Assembly: GCF_024347495.1 (NCBI RefSeq)
Contig: NZ_AP025490.1
Coordinates: forward strand, 682,001-746,000
DNA length: 64,000 bases
Direction of reading: 5' to 3'
Source: Vibrio gallaecicus
Lineage (GTDB): Bacteria; Pseudomonadota; Gammaproteobacteria; Enterobacterales; Vibrionaceae
Part shown: in pieces, positions 41,522-50,900 of the stretch
How the letters are laid out: the number at the start of each line of letters is the position of its first letter
How positions within the stretch are numbered: the first letter of the stretch is position 1
Notes under the pieces: generated by a model
Told to the model about the DNA's origin: nothing
Databases searched by the model: none
What the model saw: only the letters and a program-made list of their open reading frames with translations
Position numbers and translations under genes: made by a program

Positions 41522-42241
41522 CTAATTTAATAAATTATTTAATAGGTCATCGAACTCGACGGCTTCGAGGTATTTCTGCTTGATAAGGGTTTGGTATTGA
41601 GCCAGCGCAGGAGTTGTATTTCCTAGAGAGCATGCTGCAAGGTAGGCTTTTTCTATATCCTGATTGAAAAAGTGCATGATCATTGATTCACCTTGTGTCA
41701 GCAAGGCGCTTTGAGCCAATAGAGCCTGCATTACACTGGTTACACCATTGAGAGAAAGTTGCGGTAACTCTTGAAAAGGGTTTGGTAACTTTTCCTTACT
41801 CAGGTCGATGTGTTCTGATTTTAATTTTACGATCAGCTCTGACAGCGCAGTCGTTTGAATGCCAACTGCGAGAATAGATTGTCTACCCATGACGACTGTT
41901 TCTAAAAAGTCCGCTGCTTCTATGCGTTTTTTTGAATGAGAAAAGATATCTTTGACTCGTTTACTATCAGCAAAGAACCCTTGTAGCAAGACGGCATTAT
42001 GGAGTTTGGTTAGGCTATTACTTGCAATGAGCAAGTTGTTCTTTGTTGAGCCCAGCGCCATAGGCTCTTTTTTAACCTCAAAGAAACCTTTGCTTCTTAC
42101 TAATGGGTACACCAAATCTTTGAATGATTTATGTTCGGCTAGCTTTATGTTGAATAGCTTTTTAATTGCATCAGGCGTTGAGATGTAGCTATCGGTTGAG
42201 GTGTAGCTATCGGTTGAGGTGTAGCTATCGTTAGATTTCAC
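41522..42241 (-). CDS. Hypothetical helical protein with N-terminal hexapeptide repeats
   Basis: A 239-residue protein starting with GTG at 42241, overlapping the previous gene by 11 bp. The N-terminus carries three DSYxST hexapeptides encoded by an 18-bp repeat. The remainder is predicted mostly alpha-helical, soluble, with many Leu and Ala and no recognised motif (KSFKDLVYPLVRSKGFFEV, TTALSELIVKLKSE). It resembles phasin-like helical proteins only in composition. Last gene of a three-gene operon divergent from hsdM. Confidence 0.6.
   Translation of the reverse strand: MKSNDSYTSTDSYTSTDSYISTPDAIKKLFNIKLAEHKSFKDLVYPLVRSKGFFEVKKEPMALGSTKNNLLIASNSLTKLHNAVLLQGFFADSKRVKDIFSHSKKRIEAADFLETVVMGRQSILAVGIQTTALSELIVKLKSEHIDLSKEKLPNPFQELPQLSLNGVTSVMQALLAQSALLTQGESMIMHFFNQDIEKAYLAACSLGNTTPALAQYQTLIKQKYLEAVEFDDLLNNLLN
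42183..42236. repeat. Three copies of an 18-bp in-frame tandem repeat
   Basis: Unit GTGTAGCTATCGGTTGAG occurs at 42201-42218, with one-base and partial variants at 42183-42200 and 42219-42236. Because 18 is a multiple of three, copy-number change would alter the number of DSYxST hexapeptides without breaking the frame. Confidence 0.85.
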
Positions 42242-42563
42242 ACGATAGCTCCAATAGTTTTCGCTCTGGCAACGGCTTATCTTTTAATGACTCGCGTGCA
42301 ATAAACTGTGCTCGCTCATACCAATCTGAACGGCAGCCATATTCGGACTTTTCATATTGGTCAATTACTCCCAAGCAGTATCCAGCGCGCAAACTTTCTG
42401 ATAGCGATGTGGTTTGTGCCGCTAACAATTGTTTCGAACTTTTGGAGTCATAAATATTGATAAGTTCAACACAGCTATCGACCAGAGAGAGTTTTTCAGC
42501 ATTGGAAACCATTGGTAAGATCGCTAGTGCAATAGCAAGCATGGCGTGTTTTTTATTGAGCAT
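42231..42563 (-). CDS. Small exported Cys-containing protein
   Basis: 110 residues with a signal peptide (1-22, cleavage after VSNA). The mature part has four cysteines (DSCVEL, GYCLGV, YGCRSD, LSCEI). The SLRAGYCLGVI...W...AQFIA layout loosely recalls the periplasmic Rap1a/Tai immunity family, but this is only a resemblance. It overlaps both neighbours by 11 bp, so the three genes form one operon. Confidence 0.6.
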   Translation of the reverse strand: MLNKKHAMLAIALAILPMVSNAEKLSLVDSCVELINIYDSKSSKQLLAAQTTSLSESLRAGYCLGVIDQYEKSEYGCRSDWYERAQFIARESLKDKPLPERKLLELSCEI

Positions 42564-43119
42564 TTGTTACCTCAGCGTCCGTTTGTGCTTGTTTAGTATC
42601 GTTGTCGTTATTTGGGGTTTCTAATGGGGTGTCTGAGCCTGGGTTTAGAATCAGATCCTGGCTTGGAACTGCAATATACAAGCACAGTAATATAATGCTG
42701 AAAGAAAAGATTTGGTCGTAACTTTGCTCTAGCAATAACAGGTTTTTAAATTGCTCGGTACCTTCGAATAGGTCAATAAAAACAATCGTACTGGCACAAA
42801 GTAGCGCAGCCGTAATGAATTTTCCGTGCCATAAAAGCGGGGTGCTAATGATATGCCACCAGCGAAGTGAGGTTTTTTTTGTATATACCCAATAGCGTTT
42901 TAGCAACACAAGAAATGAGATGAAAAAGATAATCTCGATGGTTGATACATCAGATAACCCATCTTGATATTCAAAAATATTGAGTAATTCAAAACTGATG
43001 ACTGCAATACTCAGACTGACGAGGAAAATGTAAATTAACGCTTTTAAAATAAATCCTAGCAAGCGACTTAATGTCCAATCAGCCTGCTGTAAATAGTGTT
43101 TTAAAGAGGGCGTAGCCAA
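42553..43119 (-). CDS. Hypothetical multi-span membrane protein
   Basis: 188 residues with about four hydrophobic spans (near 20-48, 62-77, 95-115 and 133-150) and a polar Asn/Asp/Thr-rich C-terminal tail. No family recognised. First gene of a three-gene overlapping operon divergent from hsdM across 277 bp. Confidence 0.6.
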   Translation of the reverse strand: MATPSLKHYLQQADWTLSRLLGFILKALIYIFLVSLSIAVISFELLNIFEYQDGLSDVSTIEIIFFISFLVLLKRYWVYTKKTSLRWWHIISTPLLWHGKFITAALLCASTIVFIDLFEGTEQFKNLLLLEQSYDQIFSFSIILLCLYIAVPSQDLILNPGSDTPLETPNNDNDTKQAQTDAEVTNAQ

Positions 43120-43241
43120 TTTGGGCTTCGGGGTATCGTTGTTGATAGTGCTCTGCTCATGATTTGTTTACGTAATAGATATTTTACATACATCACGGGT
43201 ATTTAATTGCATAAAAAATAGATATTCATATGAAATGTTAT

Positions 43242-43270
43242 GCAAATCATGGATTGCATCGATGATTTGT
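43242..43270. promoter_or_regulatory. Inverted repeat in the hsdM divergent promoter region
   Basis: GCAAATCAT (43242-43250) and ATGATTTGT (43262-43270) form an 8-of-9 inverted repeat with an 11-bp spacer, in the 277-bp gap between the divergent operons. It could be an operator for a regulator acting on both. No regulator gene is seen in the island. Confidence 0.3.
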
Positions 43271-43396
43271 TATGTTTGCACTCTTTCATTGCCCCACCAG
43301 CCACTTCCCCGTAAAATTCGCGTCATATATCTGTTCGTACCAATACGACAACGTACACCTTTGTACGAGATCACCTCATATTCTGTAGGTAACTTA

Positions 43397-45190
43397 ATGA
43401 CCAACAAACTCTCCCTTCAACAGCTTGAATCTTTCCTTTGGGAAACGGCTGACATTCTTCGTGGCAACATGGATGCTTCTGAATTTAAAGACTACATCTT
43501 TGGCATGATGTTCCTAAAGCGCATGTCGGATGCGTTTGAAGAAGAACAAGAGAAAGTTATTGCCTACTACCTAGGTAAAGGTAAAACACAAGAACAAGCT
43601 ATCGATCTGGCAAATGATGAAGATGAGTACGACGATACTTTTTACATGCCTGAAAGTTCCCGTTGGTCTGCGCTTAAAGACTTAAAGACTTAAAGACTTA
43701 AAGACTTAAAGCACAACATCGGTGAAAGCCTTAATAAAGCCACCGAAGCGATTGAAGAACACAACTCTGCGCTTGAAGGTGTGTTGGTCACTATCGACTT
43801 CAACATTAAGAATAAGCTTACCGATGCCAAGCTGCGTGATTTGCTCTCTCACTTTAGCCAGCACCGCTTACGTAACGAAGATTTTGAGCGCCCAGATATG
43901 CTGGGAACCGCTTACGAATACCTAATCAAGATGTTTGCCGACAGCGCAGGCAAAAAGGGCGGTGAATTTTATACCCCAAGTGAAGTGGTGCAATTGCTGG
44001 TGGCACTGTTAAAACCTCATGCGGGGATGCGTATTTACGATCCAACAACAGGTTCGGGCGGTATGCTGGTTCAAACTCGTAACCACCTTGCTAAAAATGG
44101 CGAGAACGCATCAAACCTATCGCTATTTTGGCAAGAGATGAACCTAAATACGTGGGCGATTTGTAAGATGAACATGTTCTTACATGGCGTGCAAAGTGCT
44201 GATATTCGTAAGGGCGATACTCTACGCGAGCCTAAGCATACTGAAGGCGGCGAGCTAATGAGCTTTGACCGCGTAATCGCTAACCCGCCGTTCTCACTGA
44301 AAAAGTGGGGTAAAGACGAGTGTGACAGCGATGGTTTTGGTCGCTTCCCATATGGGACTCCGCCAAAAGATGCGGGTGATTTAGCCTTTGTTCAACATAT
44401 GATCGCCAGCACCAATAATGAAGGTATGGTGGGTGTGGTTATGCCTCATGGTGTGCTATTTCGTGGCTCAAGCGAAAAAGCGATTCGCCAAGGTATTTTG
44501 GAAGACGATTTGCTAGAAGCGGTGATTGGCCTGCCATCGGGCTTATTCTACGGTACGGGCATTCCTGCATGCTTGCTTATCATCAATAAGAATAAATCCG
44601 CAGCTCGTAAGGGCAAAGTCCTGTTCATCAACTCAGAGCTTGAGTTTGAAGAGGGCAAAAACCAGAACAAACTGCGCGAGCAAGACATCACCAAGATTGT
44701 CGAAACCTTCGAAAGCCATTCATTTGAAAGTAAGTGCGATATCAAACGCTACGCCAAAGTGGTGAACTTCTCAGAAATCGCCGAGAACGATTTTAACCTC
44801 AATATTCGCCGCTATGCCGACACCTCACCACCAGCCGAGATTTTTGATGTACGTGCAATTATTCATGGTGGCGTGCCAGTGCGTGAAGTGGAAGACGAAT
44901 ACATTCAAGAAGAGATCATTCAAGGCTTTGACGTGTCGGTTGTCTTCGAGAAGAAAGATGCAGAGCCTTCAGACGATCAAGAGTACTACGTCTTCAAGCC
45001 AAGTATTGAAAGCAAAGAACAGATTCGAGAAGTGATAGAGAAAGCTGATGCGAAGGTTCTCCCCCTAACAATAAGCCAACTTGAACGCTGGTGGGATAAA
45101 TACCAAGTGTCGTTGAATGAACTTGATGAACAAGTAACGGATGCCGAGCAGGTGATGCAAGGTTACTTGAAGGAGCTGGGTTATGAGTAG
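43397..45190 (+). pseudogene. hsdM: Type I modification subunit HsdM, interrupted by an octamer repeat
   Basis: HsdM is the N6-adenine methyltransferase subunit of a type I R-M complex. The N-terminal helical domain (from ATG 43397, [24 protein letters not shown]) runs into an 8-bp tandem repeat and meets TAA at 43691-43693. The same frame then continues to 45190 with the AdoMet motif DPTTGSGG (44039) and the catalytic NPPF (44282-44293). Removing three repeat units (24 bp) would restore one 589-residue frame reading SALKDLKHNIGE. As written, only a 98-residue fragment is made from the normal start. It overlaps hsdS by 8 bp. Confidence 0.85.
43673..43710 (+). repeat. Octanucleotide tandem repeat inside hsdM
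   Basis: Unit CTTAAAGA occurs four times plus six bases (43673-43710), uninterrupted. With 1.75 units the hsdM frame is open. With two or more full GACTTAAA units a TAA always falls in frame, because a unit starting at the third codon position reads ACT TAA. Confidence 0.95.
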
Positions 45191-46448
45191 CTTGGTTCCT
45201 GAAGGGTGGCAGTCAGTAAAATTTAAAGATGTATTCAATGACTATAAATATGGTCCTCGCTTTAGTTCTAAAGACTATGATGATTCTGGCAATGTCAAAA
45301 CGATTAGGGGAACAGATGTATCTTCTATTGGTGAAATTAAATACCAACAAGTTCCAACAGCCACACTGGATAGGAAATTAGTGGATAATAACAAGTTATG
45401 TAATGGTGACTTAGTTATGATAACAACCGCTGATTGTGGGATGACAGCGGTGTTTTATGAACAAAAAATCCCTTATATCGCAAGTGCATACGCTATTCGC
45501 CTGACTCCTTCAAAATACATATCATCTGAATACATAAAGTTTTTTATGCAGACATTTAATGCAAAAAAACAAGTCGAATCATTAGTCCGTAAAGGTACGG
45601 TTGCTAATTTACCTGGCTCAGATGTAATGTCTTTAGCTTTAAATTTGCCCCCACTCCCAGAGCAAAAGAAAATCGCAGCTATTCTCACTTCTGTCGATGA
45701 TGTGATAGAAAAAACGCAGGCGCAAATCGACAAGCTTAAAGACCTAAAAACAGGCATGATGCAAGAGCTACTCACCCGTGGTGTCGGTGTGGATGGTAAA
45801 CCGCATACCGAGTTTAAAGACTCACCAGTGGGCAGGATTCCGAAGGGTTGGGAGGTTAGGGGGATATATGATGTTTGTAATGAAATATTTCTAGGGCTAA
45901 CAGCGAAGGTTGATTATACGGAATCTGATGGGGCATATCTTATTAGAGCAACTGATATTTCTAATGGAGTACTCTCATTCTCTAAGGCTCGTCAAATTAC
46001 TCACTCACAGCATCAGTCATTAACGAAGAAAAGACAAGCTAAGCGTGGTGATGTTTTAGTTAGTAAATCAGGATCATTAGGTGTGTGTGCTCTTGTTGAT
46101 ACAGATGTCGAATTTAGTATTTATGAAAGCATTATTGTCTTACAGCCTAAAGGTAGAGTAATTGATTCTAAATATCTTCTTTGGTTGATGCGTGCAACTG
46201 AAACTCAAACTCGATTACTTGGTGGTGTTGTAGGTTCAACTGTTGGGCATCTGAATTTAGGTGACTTTAGAAAATTAAAGGTACCAATCCCGTCATTTGA
46301 AGAGCAAATTAAGCTAGGGCGTGTATTTGACTCTTTGAATCAAAAATTCACTAGTGTTGAAAATAGATTACTACAATATAAATCACTTAAAAAAGCCCTT
46401 ATGCAAGATCTCCTAACAGGCAAAAAACGAGTTAAGGTAGACAGCTAA
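45183..46448 (+). CDS. hsdS: Type I specificity subunit HsdS
   Basis: Determines the two halves of the recognition sequence for the HsdM/HsdR complex. Two target-recognition domains are separated by conserved helical repeats: TRD1 about 1-155, spacer LPPLPEQKKIAAILTSVDDV (about 155-205), TRD2 about 215-370, and a second spacer near the C-terminus (IPSFEEQIKLGRVFDSL...LMQDLLTGKKRV). It has 421 residues. It overlaps hsdM by 8 bp. The TRD-coding stretches are more AT-rich than hsdM and hsdR. The recognition sequence cannot be read from this. Confidence 0.92.
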   Translation: MSSLVPEGWQSVKFKDVFNDYKYGPRFSSKDYDDSGNVKTIRGTDVSSIGEIKYQQVPTATLDRKLVDNNKLCNGDLVMITTADCGMTAVFYEQKIPYIASAYAIRLTPSKYISSEYIKFFMQTFNAKKQVESLVRKGTVANLPGSDVMSLALNLPPLPEQKKIAAILTSVDDVIEKTQAQIDKLKDLKTGMMQELLTRGVGVDGKPHTEFKDSPVGRIPKGWEVRGIYDVCNEIFLGLTAKVDYTESDGAYLIRATDISNGVLSFSKARQITHSQHQSLTKKRQAKRGDVLVSKSGSLGVCALVDTDVEFSIYESIIVLQPKGRVIDSKYLLWLMRATETQTRLLGGVVGSTVGHLNLGDFRKLKVPIPSFEEQIKLGRVFDSLNQKFTSVENRLLQYKSLKKALMQDLLTGKKRVKVDS

Positions 46449-47287
46449 TGTTAAAAGCAATTCTTCACGGAAAGGCAGGGCGTATTGAGCACGGTGGGCA
46501 AGATTCGGTACGCTGGGCAAGCGTGTTTAAAGCTCGTGAAGATTTGCTCACGTCTACCTTTTTTGAGCGCTTTGCTTACCTATCTGATGATGTTCAAACT
46601 CAAATCCTAGCGAGTTGTTTTTCTCTATCGCCTGATGATTTTCAGGTGAAATTTGGTGCATTTCAATCTATCGACTATTGGCCGAGGTATGCTTTAACAG
46701 AAGACGGTGAATCTCGCCAAGTTGAACCTGATTTGGTGATCCGCTTTGAATTGTGCAATTTAATTGTAGAAGTAAAACCACCAGCAGGCGGCGACCAATA
46801 CTATGAGCAGTGGCAAAGAGAGGTGGCTTCTTTTATTCAGTCGGATGAGCACAACGACCTACCGCTATACTTTCTTGCGATTGGGCGTATTGAAACAGGC
46901 AACGCGACCCAATGGGCTGAGTTACTTCACGAACGCTATGATTGCCTTAAAACAGTTAGTGCCACTAAGTGGCAAGCCGTTACCGACAACTTGGTTAAGT
47001 TAATGGAAGGTGATGGCATAAGCCCCACAGACAGACGAGTGCTTACCGATATGCTAGAAGCATTAGCTTTATATGGGTTAAAAACGAATAGCTTTGAGTT
47101 GCATGATCTTATCTGTAACGGTTTTAACGCATTATCACTTCAACACTCATTACTTTCTGATCATAGTATCAAGCAAGAGCTTGTTTCTGCCTGTGCATTT
47201 CAGTCTGAACCTCGTCTTATCAATCATAACTTTACTCCCGTCAGTTTAGATACCCTGTCGGTTTGGCCTAGGAACACCCATGAATAA
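46448..47287 (+). CDS. PD-(D/E)XK nuclease-like protein inside the R-M operon
   Basis: 279 residues. VEPDLVIRFELCNLIVEVKPP gives P94-D95 and E108-V109-K110, the layout of a PD-(D/E)XK nuclease core. QYYEQWQREVASF follows with a possible Q motif like that in type I R subunits. It is not part of a standard type I operon. It starts at the last base of hsdS and overlaps the next gene by 8 bp, so all are co-translated. Nuclease activity is inferred from motif only; a regulatory or DNA-binding role is also possible. Confidence 0.6.
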   Translation: MLKAILHGKAGRIEHGGQDSVRWASVFKAREDLLTSTFFERFAYLSDDVQTQILASCFSLSPDDFQVKFGAFQSIDYWPRYALTEDGESRQVEPDLVIRFELCNLIVEVKPPAGGDQYYEQWQREVASFIQSDEHNDLPLYFLAIGRIETGNATQWAELLHERYDCLKTVSATKWQAVTDNLVKLMEGDGISPTDRRVLTDMLEALALYGLKTNSFELHDLICNGFNALSLQHSLLSDHSIKQELVSACAFQSEPRLINHNFTPVSLDTLSVWPRNTHE

Positions 47288-47900
47288 CTCACAACCAGAA
47301 GATCTGTTCACCCAAGTCAGAACTGCGCACCGTTTGCTCGCAGCCTATTATCAGCGCTTACTGCCGACTCTTGAGCAAATAGCGCATAGCGTTAATACAG
47401 AGTTCTATTTTTGGCATCCTGTTCGTTTTGATAAGCCGGGGAAAAATCCGTTTAAAAAGTGGCAGTGGGATTTATTACCCGCCACCAATACGCGCTATGT
47501 GTTTAAGCAGTTCAGTAATTACGGCGCCGTCACGCTTAATGATTACATTGTTGAATTTATTGTTATTAATGACTCGGGTGTGAATGATGAAGAGTATCAA
47601 GCACAGCCAGACGCATTAAAATTGAAAATCCCTGTAAGTGAAGCGGAAAGTGTTCTGAGGGTAGCGATTTATCGAGCTGTGGTTGAAAAAGTGGGCGATT
47701 TTTATCAGCTGTGGGAGGCCGGAAGCTACCCTAACTACTGTGATTCCGCTGAGGTTGAGCAAGACAACCTCTTTTTAAAATATGGTTTCGAAGTCCCTTT
47801 AGATAGCCTACTAACAGAGGAAGGCGTTGAAGCGATCACGGCTAGAATTCAACAGCGCCTTGAAGAAACAAAACAGGTAGAGCCCGTCGCATCGCTTTAG
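47280..47900 (+). CDS. Hypothetical partner of the nuclease-like protein
   Basis: 206 residues, soluble, acidic, with no recognised motif. The central part has aromatic clusters (TEFYFWHPVRF, FKKWQWDLLPATNTRYVF) and predicted beta strands (LNDYIVEFIVIND); the C-terminus is helical. It overlaps the nuclease-like gene by 8 bp and lies 11 bp before hsdR. The tight pairing suggests that the two proteins work together, perhaps as toxin/nuclease and modulator, but no function can be assigned. Confidence 0.6.
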   Translation: MNNSQPEDLFTQVRTAHRLLAAYYQRLLPTLEQIAHSVNTEFYFWHPVRFDKPGKNPFKKWQWDLLPATNTRYVFKQFSNYGAVTLNDYIVEFIVINDSGVNDEEYQAQPDALKLKIPVSEAESVLRVAIYRAVVEKVGDFYQLWEAGSYPNYCDSAEVEQDNLFLKYGFEVPLDSLLTEEGVEAITARIQQRLEETKQVEPVASL

Positions 47901-47911
47901 CTAGGAATGAT

Positions 47912-50900
47912 ATGAAAAACAACGAATTCGATAAAGTAGAAGCGCCTGCCATTGCTCAGTTGGTTCAATTAGGCTGGACGTATGTTCAAGGTAAAAAGCT
48001 TGCGCCTAATTACACCGAAACCAATGGTGTCCCTGAGCGTGAATACTTACGTGACGTGGTGCTTGTTAAACGCCTAGAAGCGGCCATTAAACGCATTAAC
48101 CCTTGGATAAGTGACGAAAACCTTCGCAAAGTTTCTCGTGAGGTTACGCACCCACATTTTGCTGCCTTAATGGAGTACAACCACGCTTTTTATCAAACCA
48201 TGGTGAATTACCTATCGGTTGAGCAAGATTTAGGTAAAGGGCGCAAAGGGCAAACCGTTAAACTTATTGACTTCGATACGCTTTCTAACAATGAATTTCT
48301 AGTCACCAACCAGTTCAAAGTGGAAGGGGTTAACCAGAAAATTATCCCCGATATTATCTGCTTTGTGAACGGCATTCCCCTTGCGGTAATTGAGTGTAAA
48401 TCGCCATACATTTCAGACCCAATGAGCCATGGTATTGATCAGCTTCGTCGTTATGCAGATTTACGTGAACAGCAAGACGGTGAAGGGGCAGAGAAGCTGT
48501 TTTGGTATAACCAACTGATGGTTTCTACCTGTCGTGACCAAGCCAAAGTCGGTACCATTAGCTCGAGCAGCCAGCATTATGGCGATTGGAAAGACGCTTA
48601 CCCATTCAGTGATGAAGCGTTAGCGAACCAGTCGCTACAAGATAACGTGGTGACGTTTCGTTCTGCGGTAGAGGTTCAATACCCTGATGATGTATTAGAT
48701 GATGACTCTGTTAGTGAAGCTAATATAGAAAGCCAAGTCGAACTTATGCAAGCAGCAGAACCCAAAGCCAGTTATGAGGTTTTGACCCATGTGACGGCTC
48801 AGCAACGTTTACTAGCAGGTATGTTCAGCTTAGACAACTTCCTCGATATCCTGCAAAACTTCATCATCTATGAAACCGATGATGGGAAAATCATCAAGAA
48901 AGTGGCTCGCTATCAGCAATATCGAGCGGTGAATAAAGTCATCGAACGATTGAAGGGAGGCAAAGATCGCAAAGCCCTCTCTCGTAAAGAAAGAAGTGGT
49001 GTGGTTTGGCATACCCAAGGCAGTGGTAAATCACTCACTATGGTTATGCTTGCCGTTAAGATGCGCCGTGATCCAGAATTACAGCAGTACAAATTAGTGT
49101 TCATTACCGATAGAACACAACTGGATGAACAGCTTTCCAATACCTTCCGTGGTGCCCAAGGCGAAACAGTTTATAACGCTGGCTCTGTGGCTGAATTAAA
49201 AGAGCTCTTAAAGAAAGATAGCTCTGATCTTGTGACTGCGATGGTGCAAAAGTTCTCTGATCTTGAAAAAGAGCAAGAGAAACAATCGACAGTAGCGGAA
49301 GGCTTTGTAGACCTAAACCCGAGTGACAAAATAATCGTTCTTGCTGATGAAGCTCACCGCACACAATTTGGTGGGTTAGCTATGACCATCAATGCCGCGC
49401 TACCGAACGCCCCTAAAGTGGGCTTTACGGGTACACCTTTGCTTAAAACGCAAAAGATGGGTCAAGCGTTTGGTGGCTATATTGATGAATACAAAATCAA
49501 TGAAGCAGTCGAAGATGGTGCAACCGTACGCTTGCTGTATGAAGGCAGAGAAGTGCAATCAGAAGTGGCGGGAGAGTCACTTGATAAGCTGTTTGAAGAG
49601 TACTTTGGTGAATACACCGAAGACGAACAACGAGAAATAAAGAAAAAGTACGGGGTAGAGCGCGCAGTACGTGAAGCGCCGGCTCGTATTCGCTGGGTAT
49701 GTTTAGATCTGCTTAAACACTATAAAGAACACATTCGCCCAGATGGTTTTAAAGCGATGATAGTCGTGGGTAGCCGTCATGCTGCCGCTATTTTTAAAAA
49801 GACGCTTGATGAGCTGGGTGCACCTCCTTCTGAGGTGATTATCTCAGGTGATCACAACGACAAAACGTATATCGCTAAGTACACCGACAAAGCGCATCAA
49901 AAGAAAGCGATTGAGAATTTCAAAAAGCCTTTTGGTATCGATAAAGCGGGAACTGAAGATAAGAGCAAAAAGTTTGATAACACGGCGTTTCTTATTGTGA
50001 AAGATATGCTGTTAACGGGTTTCGATGCACCTATTGCTCAAGTTATGTATATCGACCGCAAACTGCAAGACCACACATTAATGCAAGCCATTGCCCGTGT
50101 GAACCGTACCTACAAGGGTAAGAATTGTGGCTATGTTGTGGATTATCACGGGTTAGCTACTCACCTTACTGAAGCGTTAGACTTGTTCAGCAGCGATGAT
50201 GTAGAAGGCACATACCAAAGCCTGAAAGATGAAATTCCTAAGCTAAAAGCGAAACACACGAGAGCAATGTCTTTCTTCAATAATGTTAAGAGTGACGATA
50301 TTGATGATTACGTGTTAGCGCTAAAAGATGAAACGACTCGTGCGCAGTTCGACCTTGCTTTTAAGTTGTTCGCCAAACAACTCAACGTGATTTTGCCTGA
50401 CGCCAGTGCTGCCCCTTTCATTCCGGATATGAAGTTACTGGGCAAAGTTCATAACGCATCAAAAACGCGGTATCGAGACGCTGGCTTAGATATGCGTGAA
50501 ATCGGTGAAAAGGTTCGCCAGTTGGTGGATGAGCACATTCTTAGTACAGGAGTAGACCCGAAAATACCCCCTGTAGATTTACTGGCGGCGAACTTCAAAG
50601 AGACGATAAAACCAACCAAGTCGGATGAATCGAAAGCGTCTGAGATTGAGAGTGCAATTAAGCATCACATTACCATTAATCTCGATGAAGACCCTGAATA
50701 TTACCGTTCGTTGAGTTTACGCCTGCGTGATGTCATTGAAAAAACAGCAGGTCAATGGTCGCTTCAGTTAGAACTACTGCTTGAGATGACTGACGATATT
50801 GGCAATGCTCACCAGCAAGCGGCACAAGATGTTGGTTTGTCGGAAACGGAATTTGCTTTCTACAATATTCTTATCTCAGAAGTAACGCATGCCAGTGATG

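Noticed and set aside
43235-43396. N-terminal extension of hsdM from an upstream start at 43235
   Set aside because: The added sequence is unlike HsdM, has a poor start region and lies in the likely promoter. The family start fits ATG 43397.
43673-43710. Programmed translational bypass of the 24 extra bases in hsdM
   Set aside because: The codons before and after the 24-bp stretch are identical, which would suit a ribosome hop, but this follows automatically from any tandem repeat. Nothing else supports bypass, and slippage of repeat units explains it more simply.
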